Shown here in pieces: positions 26,130 through 36,018 of a stretch of 64,000 bases of DNA. The notes beneath the pieces were generated by a model. That model saw only the letters and a program-made list of their open reading frames with translations. It did not search any database and was not told the origin of the DNA. Origin of the DNA: an uncultured Allosphingosinicella sp. (lineage in GTDB: Bacteria > Pseudomonadota > Alphaproteobacteria > Sphingomonadales > Sphingomonadaceae). Positions within the stretch are counted from its first letter, which is position 1. The number at the start of each line of letters is the position of its first letter. The stretch lies in contig CAKTCN010000007.1 in assembly GCA_934539295.1 (NCBI GenBank), positions 32,766 through 96,765 on the forward strand. The letters run 5' to 3'. A program made the position numbers and the translations under genes.

Positions 26130-28592
26130 ATGGCCGATTCCAACCTGCACGCTTATTCGGATGGCGACATCGACACCAATCCGACGAACAACCCCTCGCT
26201 GGAGGATCTAGTCGCGGCGCGTTATTCGCGCCGCCAGACGATGTTCGGCGGCATCGCCGCGATGACCACCGCCGTCCTGTCGACCAGCATGCTTTCGGCC
26301 TGCGGCGGCGAGGGTGACGGCGTGCGCGAGAGCGTGACGGTGATCGCAGGCGAGAACGGCACTGCCACCTCCGGCCGCGTCGTGACGCTGAACGGCACAG
26401 CCAGCTCCAATGCGACCGGCACCGCGTGGAGCCAGGTTTCCGGCCCGGCCGTGACGCTGACCGCCACCGGCTCCACCGTCACCTTCATCGCGCCCAGCGT
26501 CGCCGCGTCGACCCCGCTCGTCTTCCGCTTCGTCGCCAACGGAAGTGGCGGCGCAACGGCGGAGACCAGTTCGACTATCACCGTGACGCCTGCGGTGCTC
26601 GGCTTCAACGCGGTGCCCAAGAACCTCAACGACGTCGTGACCGTACCCGAGGGTTATACGGCGACCGTGCTGTACCGGATGGGCGACCCGATCGGTGCCG
26701 GCGCCGGCGCCTTCGCCAATAACGGCACCGACACCAACTTTGCGGGCCGCGCCGGCGACCATCATGACGGCATGTCCTATTTCGGCCTCGCCGCAACCGG
26801 CAGCACGCCCGACCAGAATAGCAGCACGCGCGGCCTGCTGGTCATGAACCACGAGAATATCACCCAGACCTACCTGCACCCGAACGGCCCGACCACCGCC
26901 ACCCCGCGCCCGACCGGCGAGGTGCAGAAGGAAATGGAAGCGCATGGCGTTTCCATCGTCGAGGTATCGCGTGCAGCATCCGGCGCCTGGAGCTATTCGG
27001 CAACCTCCACGCTCAACCGCCGTATCACGCCCTACACGCCGACCACGTTCAGCGGGCCGGTGCGCGGCAATGCCTTGCTCGTCACCGCTTACTCGCCGAC
27101 TGGCACAACCGGGCGTGGTACCATCAACAATTGCGCCAATGGCTACATGCCGTGGAACACCTACCTTACCTGCGAGGAGAATTGGGCCGGCTATTTCCGC
27201 CGCGACGCCGCCGACCAGGCTCTGCGCAGCGCCAAGCAGCAGGCCGCACTTGCCCGCTACGGCGTCAGTGTTCGCACCGGCAATTACAATTGGACCACCG
27301 CCGCTCCGATCGCCGGCGACACCAGCGGCACGTTGATCTCCAAATTCAATGCCACGATCGATCCGACCAAGCCGGCCGACGGCAGCGGCGATTTCCGCAA
27401 CGAGTTCAACCAGTTCGGCTGGGTGGTCGAGATCGACCCCTATGATCCTGCCGCCGCGCCGCGCAAGCGCACCGCGCTCGGCCGCATGAACCATGAAGGC
27501 GCCTGGGCGGGCCGGATGGTTCCGGGCGTCCGCCCCGCTTTCTACATGGGCGACGACGCGCAAGGCGAATATATCTACAAGTTCGTGTCGAACACGGCCT
27601 GGGACGCCGCCGACGCAAATTCGGCCAACCGCCTCGCCATCGGCGACAAGTATCTCGACGCCGGCACGCTATATGTCGCCAAGTTCAACGCCGACGGCAC
27701 CGGCGTGTGGATCGCCCTGGTCATCGGCGAGAACGGACTCACAAGGACGAACGCCACCTATGCCTTCACCGATCAGGCGGACGTGCTGACCCACTGCCGC
27801 ATCGCTGCCGACATTGTCGGCGCGACCCGGATGGACCGCCCCGAATGGACCGCCGTCAATCCTGTCACCGGCGAGATGTACTGCACGCTGACCAACAACA
27901 GTTCGCGGACCGCTGCTTCGGTCGATGCCGCCAACCCGCGTGCCTATGTCGATCCGCGGATCGGTGGTGGCCAGACGGTCGGCAACGCTAACGGCCACAT
28001 CGTGCGCCTGCGCGAAAATGGCGACACGACGCAGGCAACCGCCTTCACCTGGGACGTCTATGCCTTCGGCGCGGGTGCCGATCTGGATCCGCAGAACGTC
28101 AACATCTCTGGGCTCGACGACACCAACGACTTCTCGAGCCCCGACGGCCTCTGGTTCGGCCGGACGTCCAACCCGAGCGGCCTGGTCAACCCGCTGATGT
28201 GGCTGCAGACGGACGATGGCACATATACCGACGTCACCAACAACCAGATGCTGGTCGGCATGCCGGGCCGCGTCGGCGACGGCGGCACCAAGACGGTCAG
28301 CAACTTCACGCCGGCCGGCAGTTCCACCGCGACGACGCGGATCGGTGCGCTGCCCGGCACGAAGCTGCGCCGCTTCATGGTGGGGCCGAAGGAGTGCGAG
28401 ATCACCGGCATCGACTCGACGCCGGACGGCCGAACCCTGTTCGTCAACATCCAGCATCCGGGCGAGAATGGCAGCGCCAACGCGCCGACCAGCAACTGGC
28501 CGGCCAGCCAGACCGCGGCCGCACCGGGCAGCCGCCCGCGCTCGGCAACGGTGGTCGTCACAAAGAATGACGGCGGCGTAGTCGGCCTCTAA
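26130..28592 (+). CDS. phoX: PhoX-family alkaline phosphatase (DUF839) with an Ig-like insert
   Basis: 820 residues. PhoX enzymes are exported phosphomonoesterases with Ca/Fe cofactors. The N-terminus has a Tat-type motif SRRQTMFGG (Arg34-Arg35) and hydrophobic segment ending LSAC (Cys58), a possible lipobox. Residues about 65-155 form an Ig/PKD-like module (GRVVTLNGTASSN, WSQVSGPAVTLTA, STVTFIAPS), then the DUF839 body: VPEGYTATVLYRMGDPI, DHHDGMSYFGL, GLLVMNHEN, NTYLTCEENWAGYF, GRMNHEGAW, SPDGLWFG. A PHO-box-like site lies upstream, consistent with phosphate control. Confidence 0.87.
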   Translation: MADSNLHAYSDGDIDTNPTNNPSLEDLVAARYSRRQTMFGGIAAMTTAVLSTSMLSACGGEGDGVRESVTVIAGENGTATSGRVVTLNGTASSNATGTAWSQVSGPAVTLTATGSTVTFIAPSVAASTPLVFRFVANGSGGATAETSSTITVTPAVLGFNAVPKNLNDVVTVPEGYTATVLYRMGDPIGAGAGAFANNGTDTNFAGRAGDHHDGMSYFGLAATGSTPDQNSSTRGLLVMNHENITQTYLHPNGPTTATPRPTGEVQKEMEAHGVSIVEVSRAASGAWSYSATSTLNRRITPYTPTTFSGPVRGNALLVTAYSPTGTTGRGTINNCANGYMPWNTYLTCEENWAGYFRRDAADQALRSAKQQAALARYGVSVRTGNYNWTTAAPIAGDTSGTLISKFNATIDPTKPADGSGDFRNEFNQFGWVVEIDPYDPAAAPRKRTALGRMNHEGAWAGRMVPGVRPAFYMGDDAQGEYIYKFVSNTAWDAADANSANRLAIGDKYLDAGTLYVAKFNADGTGVWIALVIGENGLTRTNATYAFTDQADVLTHCRIAADIVGATRMDRPEWTAVNPVTGEMYCTLTNNSSRTAASVDAANPRAYVDPRIGGGQTVGNANGHIVRLRENGDTTQATAFTWDVYAFGAGADLDPQNVNISGLDDTNDFSSPDGLWFGRTSNPSGLVNPLMWLQTDDGTYTDVTNNQMLVGMPGRVGDGGTKTVSNFTPAGSSTATTRIGALPGTKLRRFMVGPKECEITGIDSTPDGRTLFVNIQHPGENGSANAPTSNWPASQTAAAPGSRPRSATVVVTKNDGGVVGL

Positions 28593-28598
28593 CGGGCA

Positions 28599-28620
28599 CC
28601 CCCCTCCCGTGGGAGGGGGG
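28599..28620. terminator. Hairpin between convergent phoX and GH2 genes
   Basis: CCCCCCTCC (28599-28607), loop CGTG, GGAGGGGGG (28612-28620). Very stable, but without a T-run on either strand, so its terminator role is inferred from location. Confidence 0.5.
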
Positions 28621-28645
28621 GGGCGTTGCTGCGCGCGCCGCCGGC

Positions 28646-31603
28646 CTACTGGCGGCGCACCTGCCCCGGATCGACGATGTCGCCCGGTGCAGGCGGCGTG
28701 ATCACCGTTGCAGGCGCTACGTGGCGCTGCGTGGTCCAAGCATCCAGCGTTTCGGGGCGCAGTGTAGTGGCGGGTTCGAAGCGAGAGGAGGCCATGTAGT
28801 CCAGCACCGACCGGCGTAGCGAAGATCCGCCCGGACGGCCCTGCATGCCGCCTTCGGACAGGTCGAACGCACTGACCATCAGCCTGCCCGGGCCGACCCG
28901 CGCCTCGAACAGCATCGCGACACGCAGGCTACGGTTCCAGTCGTCGATCGGCTGCACGATCGGGCGGGGCGACGCGGGCAACGCCTCCACGTTCATCGCG
29001 GTTGTGCCCTCGATCAGGTCGACCCACTGCCAATCGCAATGTTCCTTCGTCGGGAAGGCGGCGAGCGCGGGGTGATCGGCCTGGTTGAGCAAGCCGAGCA
29101 TCCAGGCACGGCTGGGATTCATCAACCGGTTCCAGAAGATCGGCACCGTCGTCATGGCAAGGTCCGGATTGGGCACGGAGGGGGCGCCCGACAGGTAGAG
29201 CACGCGCCCACCCGCGGCGAGCGCAGCCTTGGCCTCGTCCCATGATGCAGTGGTCGTGATGCCGTCGGAGGATGCCGCCTGCGATGCGGGATAAACCCAG
29301 ATCGACCAGCGGTTACGCGCGTCCGTCCTCTGCAATTCCACGATCAGTTGGTAGGCGGCGGGGGCCTTCAGCTTCGACAGGTCAGCCTCGATCTCTCCCA
29401 GTGGAATATTCTTGCCGCGCGGCACGGCCCGGTTCGGCAGCCGGCCCGAGAGCACCGTCCTGCCGTCTGCATCGACAATGCGCCACCGCGGCCGTGCAGA
29501 GGGAAGGGGACGCGGGCCGTGATGGCAGAGCTCGGCCGTGGCGCGAAGCGCCTTGTCGCTGGTAAAGACGCGGTCCTTGAGGCGGATCAGCGGCACCGTG
29601 TCGCTGCAGAACTCCCGCCATTCCGCGGCCTCGACATAGCCTTTCTCTTCCCAGAAGGCGTCCAGCGGGCCGACCAGCGCACCGCCCTGGCCGAGATAAT
29701 CGTGCAGGTCGAGAATCTGGAGGCCCGAGTGCGACGGGGTGCGGAAGTTCGCCTCTATCTCTTCCTTGTAGCAGGCGAGCTGGAAGCGGCCAGAGGCGTA
29801 CGACAATTGCTTGTTGAGCGGCAGCAGGCCGTGCTGGCCTGCGAAATCGCGCATAATCTCGTAATTGCCGGGCACCATATAGGGCTGGTCGCCATGCTCC
29901 ACGCCGTTCGGGAAGGCGTCGTAACGCTGGCGCCCATTGAACTTGTCGATCAGGGCGAAGTCCGGATAGGCGCACCATTGGCCGTTCTCGTGGCCCAACA
30001 CCGGCACCACCGATCCACCCAGCGTCTCGGCCATCTCCTCCTCATAATCTTCGCCGAACCAGCCGCGCGGGCCACGCACGGTGCCGCCGATCACCAGGAA
30101 GTCGGCGGCGAACGGCGTGCCCTTGCCGCCCGGCGGGTTGGCGTGGCGACCGGTCCCGTCCGTATAGAGACGGCGGTTGTCGGCTGCCTTCCACTTCCTG
30201 TCCCATTGGGGCAGCTGGCGATGATATTGGCCGGCCGGTTCGTTGGTCGCGCCCAGGAACAGGAAGGACGGGTGATTGCCATAGGCCCGGATCATGTGGG
30301 CGGTCTCGTCATCGAGCACGGCGAGCATGCGCCCTTCGGCGTCGAAATTGTTCCACATTCCGCATTCGGGCTGCAAGTAGAAGCCGAGCTCGTCCGCCGC
30401 GGTGAACGCCGCATCGGGCGGGCAGAAGCTGTGGAAGCGCATGCCGTTCAGGCCCCACTTCTGGCAAATCGCAAAGATCCGTCGCCAGGTTCCGACGTTG
30501 GTCGCCGGATAGCCGGTCAGCGGAAAGCCGCCGGCATCATGAGTCATGCGCAGGTTCAGCAACTCGCCGTTGAGCCGGATGTGCCGTCCGTCCGTCCGGA
30601 TCTCACGCATGCCGAAGCTGATGTCGCGGCGATCCTCGCCTGCCTCGCTGTCGAGCTTGACCGTAAGCTCTTGCAGGGCGGGGTTGAACTCCGACCATGG
30701 CTGCGCCTGCGGCATCGGCACATCCAGTACTGCCTCGCCGCCCTCGCTCGTCCAGGTGACGGGCACGGACACCCCGCCTGCCGACAATCGCCCGGCACCC
30801 GACTGACCGGTGAGGTTGCCGACCTTTACGCGAATTTGCACAGATTTGGCGCCGAGGTCGGGGAAGACTTGCGCATCGTCGATCCACACGGGCGCGGTGG
30901 CGGACAGCTCGATCCGACCGACCACGCCGTTCCAGGTAGAGCCTTCGCCATCCGACACGCCATGGCCGTCGGGACGATAGACCGGCTCCTGCATGCTGTT
31001 GTCGATGCGAAGAGTGAGGCGATGCTTGCCGGGCGGGAGCATGCCGAGTTCGAAGTCGTGCGGCGCCACCAGTGACCGATCGCTGCCGATCAGGCGGTTA
31101 CCGACCCACACGTCGGTGCGCCAGCGCGTGCGCTCCAGGTGCAGCTTCACCCGCTTGCCCGCCCAGGCTTCCGGTATCTCGATCTCGCGCTGATACCAGG
31201 CGACACCGAGGTAATGGCGGATCGGCTGCGACAGGTACGGCACCTTGACGTTGCCGGGCTTCGTATAGGGTTCGTATTGCGGTAACAGGTACCAGCGCAT
31301 GTCGCGGGGCAGAGCGGCCACGAATTGCGTCTGTGCGGTGATCTCGTCGCCGAAGCCCTGCGTCTGCAGGATACCCGGCAGGCGGATCGACAGGTCCGAC
31401 GGCATTGTCTTGTTGAACCAATAGTCCGCCGCACCGACGTCGGCACGATCCAGCGCGAACCGCCACTCACCGGCGAGCGACACCGCGCCATCCTTTTGCG
31501 GCATTGCGGGTGCGGCTGCCGCGTGAAGGGCCATGGGCGCGGTCGCGGCGGCGGCGCCGACCATGGAGATGAAGGTGCGGCGGTCCAGGATCATGTCGTT
31601 CAT
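28646..31603 (-). CDS. Glycoside hydrolase family 2 protein, Tat-exported
   Basis: 985 residues. Tat-like signal ILDRRTFISMVGAAAATAP. Order of domains: sugar-binding jelly roll (YQREIEIPEAWAGKRVKLHL, TDVWVGNRLIGS), Ig-like domain, then TIM barrel with NGMRFHSFCPPDAAFT and GNHPSFLFLGATNEPAG, whose Glu is the candidate acid/base, and VLGHENGQW, a candidate nucleophile region. The C-terminal portion is long and family-unspecific. Members include beta-galactosidases, mannosidases and glucuronidases; substrate cannot be told. ATG 31603 chosen to put the twin Arg near the N-terminus; ATG 31594 is equally possible. Confidence 0.85.
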   Translation of the reverse strand: MNDMILDRRTFISMVGAAAATAPMALHAAAAPAMPQKDGAVSLAGEWRFALDRADVGAADYWFNKTMPSDLSIRLPGILQTQGFGDEITAQTQFVAALPRDMRWYLLPQYEPYTKPGNVKVPYLSQPIRHYLGVAWYQREIEIPEAWAGKRVKLHLERTRWRTDVWVGNRLIGSDRSLVAPHDFELGMLPPGKHRLTLRIDNSMQEPVYRPDGHGVSDGEGSTWNGVVGRIELSATAPVWIDDAQVFPDLGAKSVQIRVKVGNLTGQSGAGRLSAGGVSVPVTWTSEGGEAVLDVPMPQAQPWSEFNPALQELTVKLDSEAGEDRRDISFGMREIRTDGRHIRLNGELLNLRMTHDAGGFPLTGYPATNVGTWRRIFAICQKWGLNGMRFHSFCPPDAAFTAADELGFYLQPECGMWNNFDAEGRMLAVLDDETAHMIRAYGNHPSFLFLGATNEPAGQYHRQLPQWDRKWKAADNRRLYTDGTGRHANPPGGKGTPFAADFLVIGGTVRGPRGWFGEDYEEEMAETLGGSVVPVLGHENGQWCAYPDFALIDKFNGRQRYDAFPNGVEHGDQPYMVPGNYEIMRDFAGQHGLLPLNKQLSYASGRFQLACYKEEIEANFRTPSHSGLQILDLHDYLGQGGALVGPLDAFWEEKGYVEAAEWREFCSDTVPLIRLKDRVFTSDKALRATAELCHHGPRPLPSARPRWRIVDADGRTVLSGRLPNRAVPRGKNIPLGEIEADLSKLKAPAAYQLIVELQRTDARNRWSIWVYPASQAASSDGITTTASWDEAKAALAAGGRVLYLSGAPSVPNPDLAMTTVPIFWNRLMNPSRAWMLGLLNQADHPALAAFPTKEHCDWQWVDLIEGTTAMNVEALPASPRPIVQPIDDWNRSLRVAMLFEARVGPGRLMVSAFDLSEGGMQGRPGGSSLRRSVLDYMASSRFEPATTLRPETLDAWTTQRHVAPATVITPPAPGDIVDPGQVRRQ

Positions 31604-31654
31604 GAAAACGAGTTTCACGAACAAAGCTTGTTCACGCAAGCGCGGAAGTGCAAG

Positions 31655-32461
31655 CTATTTGGCTGCGGGCGTCAGCTTGATCTCGAACAGGTGCGACCAG
31701 TTCTTGCCGGTGACGAACAGGCGCCTGGCCTTACGGTCATAGGCAATGCCGTTCAGCACATTGTCGACGCCGTCCTCGTTCGGCCCGCCGTCCAGCGCCG
31801 CGAGGTCGACCATGCCCTTCACCACGCCCGTCTCGGGATCGATGCGGACGACATAGTCGGTCTGCCACACATTGGCGTAGAGCTCGCCCTCAACCCACTC
31901 GATCTCGTTAAGCTGGGGCAGGGGGCGGCCGGTCACCGTCACCTGCACGCGGCCCGTCTGGGCGAATGTCCTGGGGTCGAGGAAGCGAAGATAGGGCGTG
32001 CCGTCGCTGAGGATCAGGCGCTTGCCGTCATGCGTCAGGCCCCAGCCTTCGCCCGAATAGCGAAACCCGCCCTTGCGCTTCAGCGTCTTGCGGTCCCAGC
32101 GATGGCCGACACCGTCCTTCCAGGTCAGGCTGATGATCTCATTGTTCCAATCGGTGCTGCCCTCGCCGAACTGGTCGGCCGGAAGGGCAACGCTTTTCAG
32201 CACCTTGCCGTCCTTCAGCTGGACGATGCGGACGGTCGACTGTCCCTCGCGCCCGGTGCTTTCGTAAAGCTGGCCGTCACGAATGAAGAGACCCTGCGTA
32301 TAAGCGCGCGGATCGTGCGGGTAGGTTGCGACAACCTCGAACCCCTGCATCTGCACGACGGGCGCAGGCGCCTGCGTCGATCCGGGCAGCAATGCCGCCG
32401 CGGCCGCGAGCGTCAGGCCTTTGGCCCATTTCCATCCTGCGCCACGGAGCAGCATGGCCAT
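31655..32461 (-). CDS. Glutaminyl-peptide cyclotransferase (papaya-type beta-propeller)
   Basis: 268 residues with an N-terminal hydrophobic export signal (LTLAAAAALLPGSTQA), so secreted or periplasmic. Five-bladed propeller family that converts N-terminal Gln to pyroglutamate. Conserved stretches: YPHDPRAYTQGLFI, LYESTGREGQSTVRIVQL, NNEIISLTW, GEGWGLTHDGKRLILSDGT, LNEIEWVEGELYANVW, VLNGIAYD, LFVTGKNWSHLFEI. An AGGA ribosome site precedes ATG 32461; the upstream helicase stop is 7 bp away, so the two are likely one transcript. Confidence 0.88.
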   Translation of the reverse strand: MAMLLRGAGWKWAKGLTLAAAAALLPGSTQAPAPVVQMQGFEVVATYPHDPRAYTQGLFIRDGQLYESTGREGQSTVRIVQLKDGKVLKSVALPADQFGEGSTDWNNEIISLTWKDGVGHRWDRKTLKRKGGFRYSGEGWGLTHDGKRLILSDGTPYLRFLDPRTFAQTGRVQVTVTGRPLPQLNEIEWVEGELYANVWQTDYVVRIDPETGVVKGMVDLAALDGGPNEDGVDNVLNGIAYDRKARRLFVTGKNWSHLFEIKLTPAAK

Positions 32462-32468
32462 GGTCGTC

Positions 32469-33881
32469 CTAGAAACCGAAGCCTTGCGACAGGAAGCTCG
32501 GGATTGGGCCGTTCCAGCCTTCGTCCGGGCCGTCCGCATCGGCGGGACGATCCCGCTCACGCCGGGGACGGGTGTCCCCGCGGCGGCGATCTTCGCGATT
32601 GTCATCGCGGCGGGCGTGGGGTTCGGCGCGGCGCGGCTCCTGCGTCTCGGTCGCTTCGCGCTCGTCCGCCACCGCCGGTTCGGCCTCGCGCTTCGGCTCG
32701 CGCTTCGGCTTCTCGCCACGCGCTGACCGCTTCGGCTTCGCATCTTCCTGCGCTTCAGGTTCGGCGACGGATCCTTCGAGCCGCGGCAGCGGACTGCCGC
32801 TCAGCTTCTCGATGGCTGCGATGGCCTCGGCATCTTCCTTGGTCGCCAGCGTCACCGCGGTGCCCGACCGTCCTGCGCGTCCCGTGCGGCCGACGCGGTG
32901 AACATAATCGTCCGGCTGCCACGGCACGTCATAGTTGAAGACGTGGCTGACGCCCTTGATGTCCAGCCCGCGCGCCGCGACGTCGGAGGCGACCAGGATG
33001 TTGATCTCGCCGCCCTTGAAGCGGTCCAGCTCCCTGATCCGCTCCGGCTGTTCCATGTCGCCGTGGATCTGACCCGCAGCGAAGCCGAGGCGCTTGAGGC
33101 TGGTAGTCAGTTCGCGCACGGTGGTCTTGCGGTTGGCGAAGATGATCGCGGTGTTGATGCTGTCATCGCGCAGCAGGCCGACCAGTGCATCCTTCTTCTT
33201 GCGCGAATCCGTGATCAGCACGTGCTGGTCGATATTCTGGTTTGTCTGCGCAGGTCGGGCGACCTCGATCTGCTTGGGGTTCGACAGAAACTTGTCCGCC
33301 AGCTTCTTGATCGGCGCGGGCATGGTCGCCGAGAAGAGCAGGGTCTGCCGGTTGCCTGGCAGCTTGGTGCAGATCTCCTCGATATCGGGGATGAAGCCCA
33401 TGTCGAGCATCCGGTCCGCCTCGTCGATGACCAGGAGGTTGCATCCGGTGAGCAGGATCTTGCCGCGCCCGAACAGGTCCATAAGGCGTCCAGGCGTTGC
33501 GATCAGTACATCCACGCCCTTTTCCAGGGCCTTCACCTGATCGGCCATGTTGGTTCCGCCGATCAGCAACGCCATGCTGAGCTTGTTATACTTGCCGTAC
33601 TTCTCGAAATTCTCCGCCACCTGCGCCGCGAGTTCGCGGGTCGGCTCGAGAATGAGCGAGCGCGGCATGCGTGCCCGGCTGCGGCCCTGGGCAAGGATGT
33701 CGATCATCGGCAGCACGAAGCTGGCCGTCTTGCCCGTGCCCGTCTGCGCGATGCCGATAAGGTCGCGCCCCATCAGTACCGGCGGGATGGCACCGCGCTG
33801 GATGGGCGTGGGCTCCGTATAGCCCGTGTCACCCACGGCGCGGAGCAGTTCGTCTGAAAGGCCGAGTTCGGCGAAGCTCAT
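32469..33881 (-). CDS. DEAD-box RNA helicase, RhlE group
   Basis: 470 residues. All helicase motifs: Q-motif FAELGLSDELLRAV...PTPIQ, Walker A AQTGTGKT, PTRELAAQ, TPGRLMDL, DEAD as VIDEADRMLDMGF, SAT as LFSATMP, then domain 2 with IIFANRKTT, VASDVAARGLDI and HRVGRTGRAGRSG. The C-terminal 90 residues are Arg/Glu-rich and disordered, typical for RNA-binding tails. ATG 33881 follows a weak AGG site; the preceding in-frame TTG is rejected. RhlE-type enzymes help ribosome assembly and RNA turnover. Confidence 0.94.
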   Translation of the reverse strand: MSFAELGLSDELLRAVGDTGYTEPTPIQRGAIPPVLMGRDLIGIAQTGTGKTASFVLPMIDILAQGRSRARMPRSLILEPTRELAAQVAENFEKYGKYNKLSMALLIGGTNMADQVKALEKGVDVLIATPGRLMDLFGRGKILLTGCNLLVIDEADRMLDMGFIPDIEEICTKLPGNRQTLLFSATMPAPIKKLADKFLSNPKQIEVARPAQTNQNIDQHVLITDSRKKKDALVGLLRDDSINTAIIFANRKTTVRELTTSLKRLGFAAGQIHGDMEQPERIRELDRFKGGEINILVASDVAARGLDIKGVSHVFNYDVPWQPDDYVHRVGRTGRAGRSGTAVTLATKEDAEAIAAIEKLSGSPLPRLEGSVAEPEAQEDAKPKRSARGEKPKREPKREAEPAVADEREATETQEPRRAEPHARRDDNREDRRRGDTRPRRERDRPADADGPDEGWNGPIPSFLSQGFGF

Positions 33882-33970
33882 CAATTAGCCTGAGAAAACC
33901 GGCGTCTCCGACCGCGGAGCCGCACCCGCCCCGGCTTGAGCGTCACCGAGAGAAAAAGTCAAGAAAAGGC

Positions 33971-34414
33971 TCAGTCGTCGCGCTTTGGATCAAGTTGGCG
34001 AAAGCGATCGATCCGGCAATTGCCGCCACTGCGCGAACGAATAACGTCACGCCCGGCGCAGACCTTCCCGTCTTCCTGCGGCGCGATGTAGAAGCCGTGA
34101 TAATAATCGAGCGCAGGACAAGACCGTTCCAGCCTGGCACGAACCCGGCTGTTGTCCCGCAGGATCAGGTCCACGCTGTCGCGGCCGAGCAGGGTTGCCC
34201 CGGCGATGGCGCGGACGGCCACGCATTTCGGCCCCTTCTTGGCCTCGCTCCACTGTACCGATCCGCCCCTGCCGTCCGGCGCTCGGGGCCGAGCCGGCAC
34301 CCGGATGATGATCTGTTCGCGCACGGTCAGCTGCGCAAGCTGGATCGGCCGGGCATCCTGCGCCGGAGTCGCTGCAAGCAAGGCAAGGGCAAGCGGGCCG
34401 AGGGCCGGGATCAT
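33971..34414 (-). CDS. Secreted hypothetical protein
   Basis: 147 residues. An N-terminal hydrophobic segment MIPALGPLALALLAATPAQ suggests export. The mature part has QLTVREQIIIRVPARPR, a GPKCVAVRAIAGATLLGRDS core and paired Cys (KCVAV, SCPALDYYHGFYI, KVCAGRD, GNCRIDRF) that could form two disulfides. I recall similar uncharacterised proteins in sphingomonads; function unknown. A GTG start 12 codons upstream is possible but would weaken the signal sequence. Confidence 0.7.
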   Translation of the reverse strand: MIPALGPLALALLAATPAQDARPIQLAQLTVREQIIIRVPARPRAPDGRGGSVQWSEAKKGPKCVAVRAIAGATLLGRDSVDLILRDNSRVRARLERSCPALDYYHGFYIAPQEDGKVCAGRDVIRSRSGGNCRIDRFRQLDPKRDD

Positions 34415-34509
34415 CGGGCGAAGTCCATTGCCCCGCCCTTCGGTCGGCACGCTTTAACGCCGGATGAATTGCCCCTCACGTGGACCGCCCTTATAACGGC
34501 TTCCCGATC

Positions 34510-35958
34510 ATGGCCACTGCTCCTTCACCCGCATTGCTCTCCCGCCTGTCCGACCTGCTCGGGCCATCGGGCTTCACCCAGGATCCGGACTTGCTGGAGC
34601 CGTGGCTTGCCGACTGGCGCGGGCGCTATCGCGGCGTGTCCTGCGCCTTGCTGTCGCCGGCCACACCGCAGGAGGTGCAGGCAATCGTGCGGCTCTGCGC
34701 CGAAAGCGGAACACCGCTGGTTCCGCAAGGAGGCAATACTTCCATGTCGGCCGGTGCCACGCCGCCCCCGGACGGATCGGCGCTGATCCTGTCGATGCGC
34801 CGGATGCGGGCGATCCGCACGATCGCGGCGGAGGCGGGCTATGCAGTGTGCGAGGCGGGAGTGATCCTGTCCGACCTGCATGATGCGGCGCTTGCAGTTG
34901 GTCGCCGATTTCCCCTGTCGCTCGCGGCCAAGGGCAGCGCAACCGTCGGCGGGTTGATCTCGACCAATGCCGGCGGCACGCAGGTGCTGCGCTTCGGCAC
35001 CATGCGGGGGCTGGTGCGCGGGATCGAGGCGGTGTTGCCGGACGGCAGCCTGTTCAACGGCCTGGCGCCCCTCAAGAAGGACAATCGCGGCTACGACCTG
35101 CGCCAGTTGTTGATCGGGGCGGAAGGGACGCTCGGCATCGTCACCGCGGCAAGCCTCACCCTGGTACCCACGCCCGTCTCACGCACCGTCGCGTGGCTCG
35201 GTCTCAAATCGCCGGAGGACGCCCTGACGGTGCTGCGTCGCCTTGAGGCAGGCACGGGCGAGGCGGTGGAAAGCTTCGAACTGGTGCCGGACGTAGCCTT
35301 GCAACTGGTGCTGCAGCATATCCATGGAACGCGCGCACCGATCGGCGGATCGCATGCCTGGCACGTGCTGGTGGAGGCTGTGGATTCGGCCGAGGGCACA
35401 AACGTCGCGGACCGACTTGAGGCATTGCTGGGCCAGGCGATGGAGGATGGCCTGGTGCAGGATGCCGCGATTGCCGCAAGCGACCGGCAGGCGGAGGATT
35501 TCTGGCGGCTGCGCGAAAGCATTTCGGAGGCCGAGCGGGCGGACGGCCCTGCCACCAAGCACGATATATCGGTGGAAGTGGATCAAATGCCGCGCTTCGT
35601 CATCGAGGCAACACAGGCCGCAGAGGCGCGTTTCCCGGGCACCCGGGTCATCGCCTTCGGCCATCTTGGCGACGGCAATGTCCACTTCAACGTACGCGCG
35701 CCGGCCGGTGCGTCCAAGGAATGGGTCTGGCAGGAGGGCGTGGCCGTCACATCCTTCGTGCACGACCTGGTGACCGAAGCGGGCGGATCGATCTCGGCGG
35801 AACATGGCATCGGCCAGATGCGCCTGGCGGAGCTTGCCCGCCTTTCTGACCCTGCACGGCTGGGTGCTATGCGTGCGATCAAGCATGCCCTTGATCCCAA
35901 GGGGATAATGAACCCGGGCAAGCTGGTTCCGCTTGCAGATCAAGGCGTGCGTCCATAA
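34510..35958 (+). CDS. FAD-binding D-2-hydroxyacid dehydrogenase (D2HGDH/glycolate-oxidase type)
   Basis: 482 residues of the PCMH-type flavoprotein family. FAD-binding region: PLVPQGGNTSMSAGATP, PLSLAAKGSATVGGLISTNA, GTQVLRFGTMRGLV, LLIGAEGTLGIVT. The C-terminal cap has IAFGHLGDGNVHFNV (metal/substrate His cluster) and EHGIGQMR. Such enzymes oxidise D-2-hydroxyglutarate, D-lactate or glycolate and pass electrons to a carrier; the exact substrate is not determinable. ATG 34510 chosen; an in-frame ATG 10 codons earlier is possible. Confidence 0.9.
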   Translation: MATAPSPALLSRLSDLLGPSGFTQDPDLLEPWLADWRGRYRGVSCALLSPATPQEVQAIVRLCAESGTPLVPQGGNTSMSAGATPPPDGSALILSMRRMRAIRTIAAEAGYAVCEAGVILSDLHDAALAVGRRFPLSLAAKGSATVGGLISTNAGGTQVLRFGTMRGLVRGIEAVLPDGSLFNGLAPLKKDNRGYDLRQLLIGAEGTLGIVTAASLTLVPTPVSRTVAWLGLKSPEDALTVLRRLEAGTGEAVESFELVPDVALQLVLQHIHGTRAPIGGSHAWHVLVEAVDSAEGTNVADRLEALLGQAMEDGLVQDAAIAASDRQAEDFWRLRESISEAERADGPATKHDISVEVDQMPRFVIEATQAAEARFPGTRVIAFGHLGDGNVHFNVRAPAGASKEWVWQEGVAVTSFVHDLVTEAGGSISAEHGIGQMRLAELARLSDPARLGAMRAIKHALDPKGIMNPGKLVPLADQGVRP

Positions 35959-36018
35959 ACGGCGACGCTGATTTTGACGGTGGCCGGGGGGCCGCCAAAT
36001 CCACATGGAGAGACGAAT

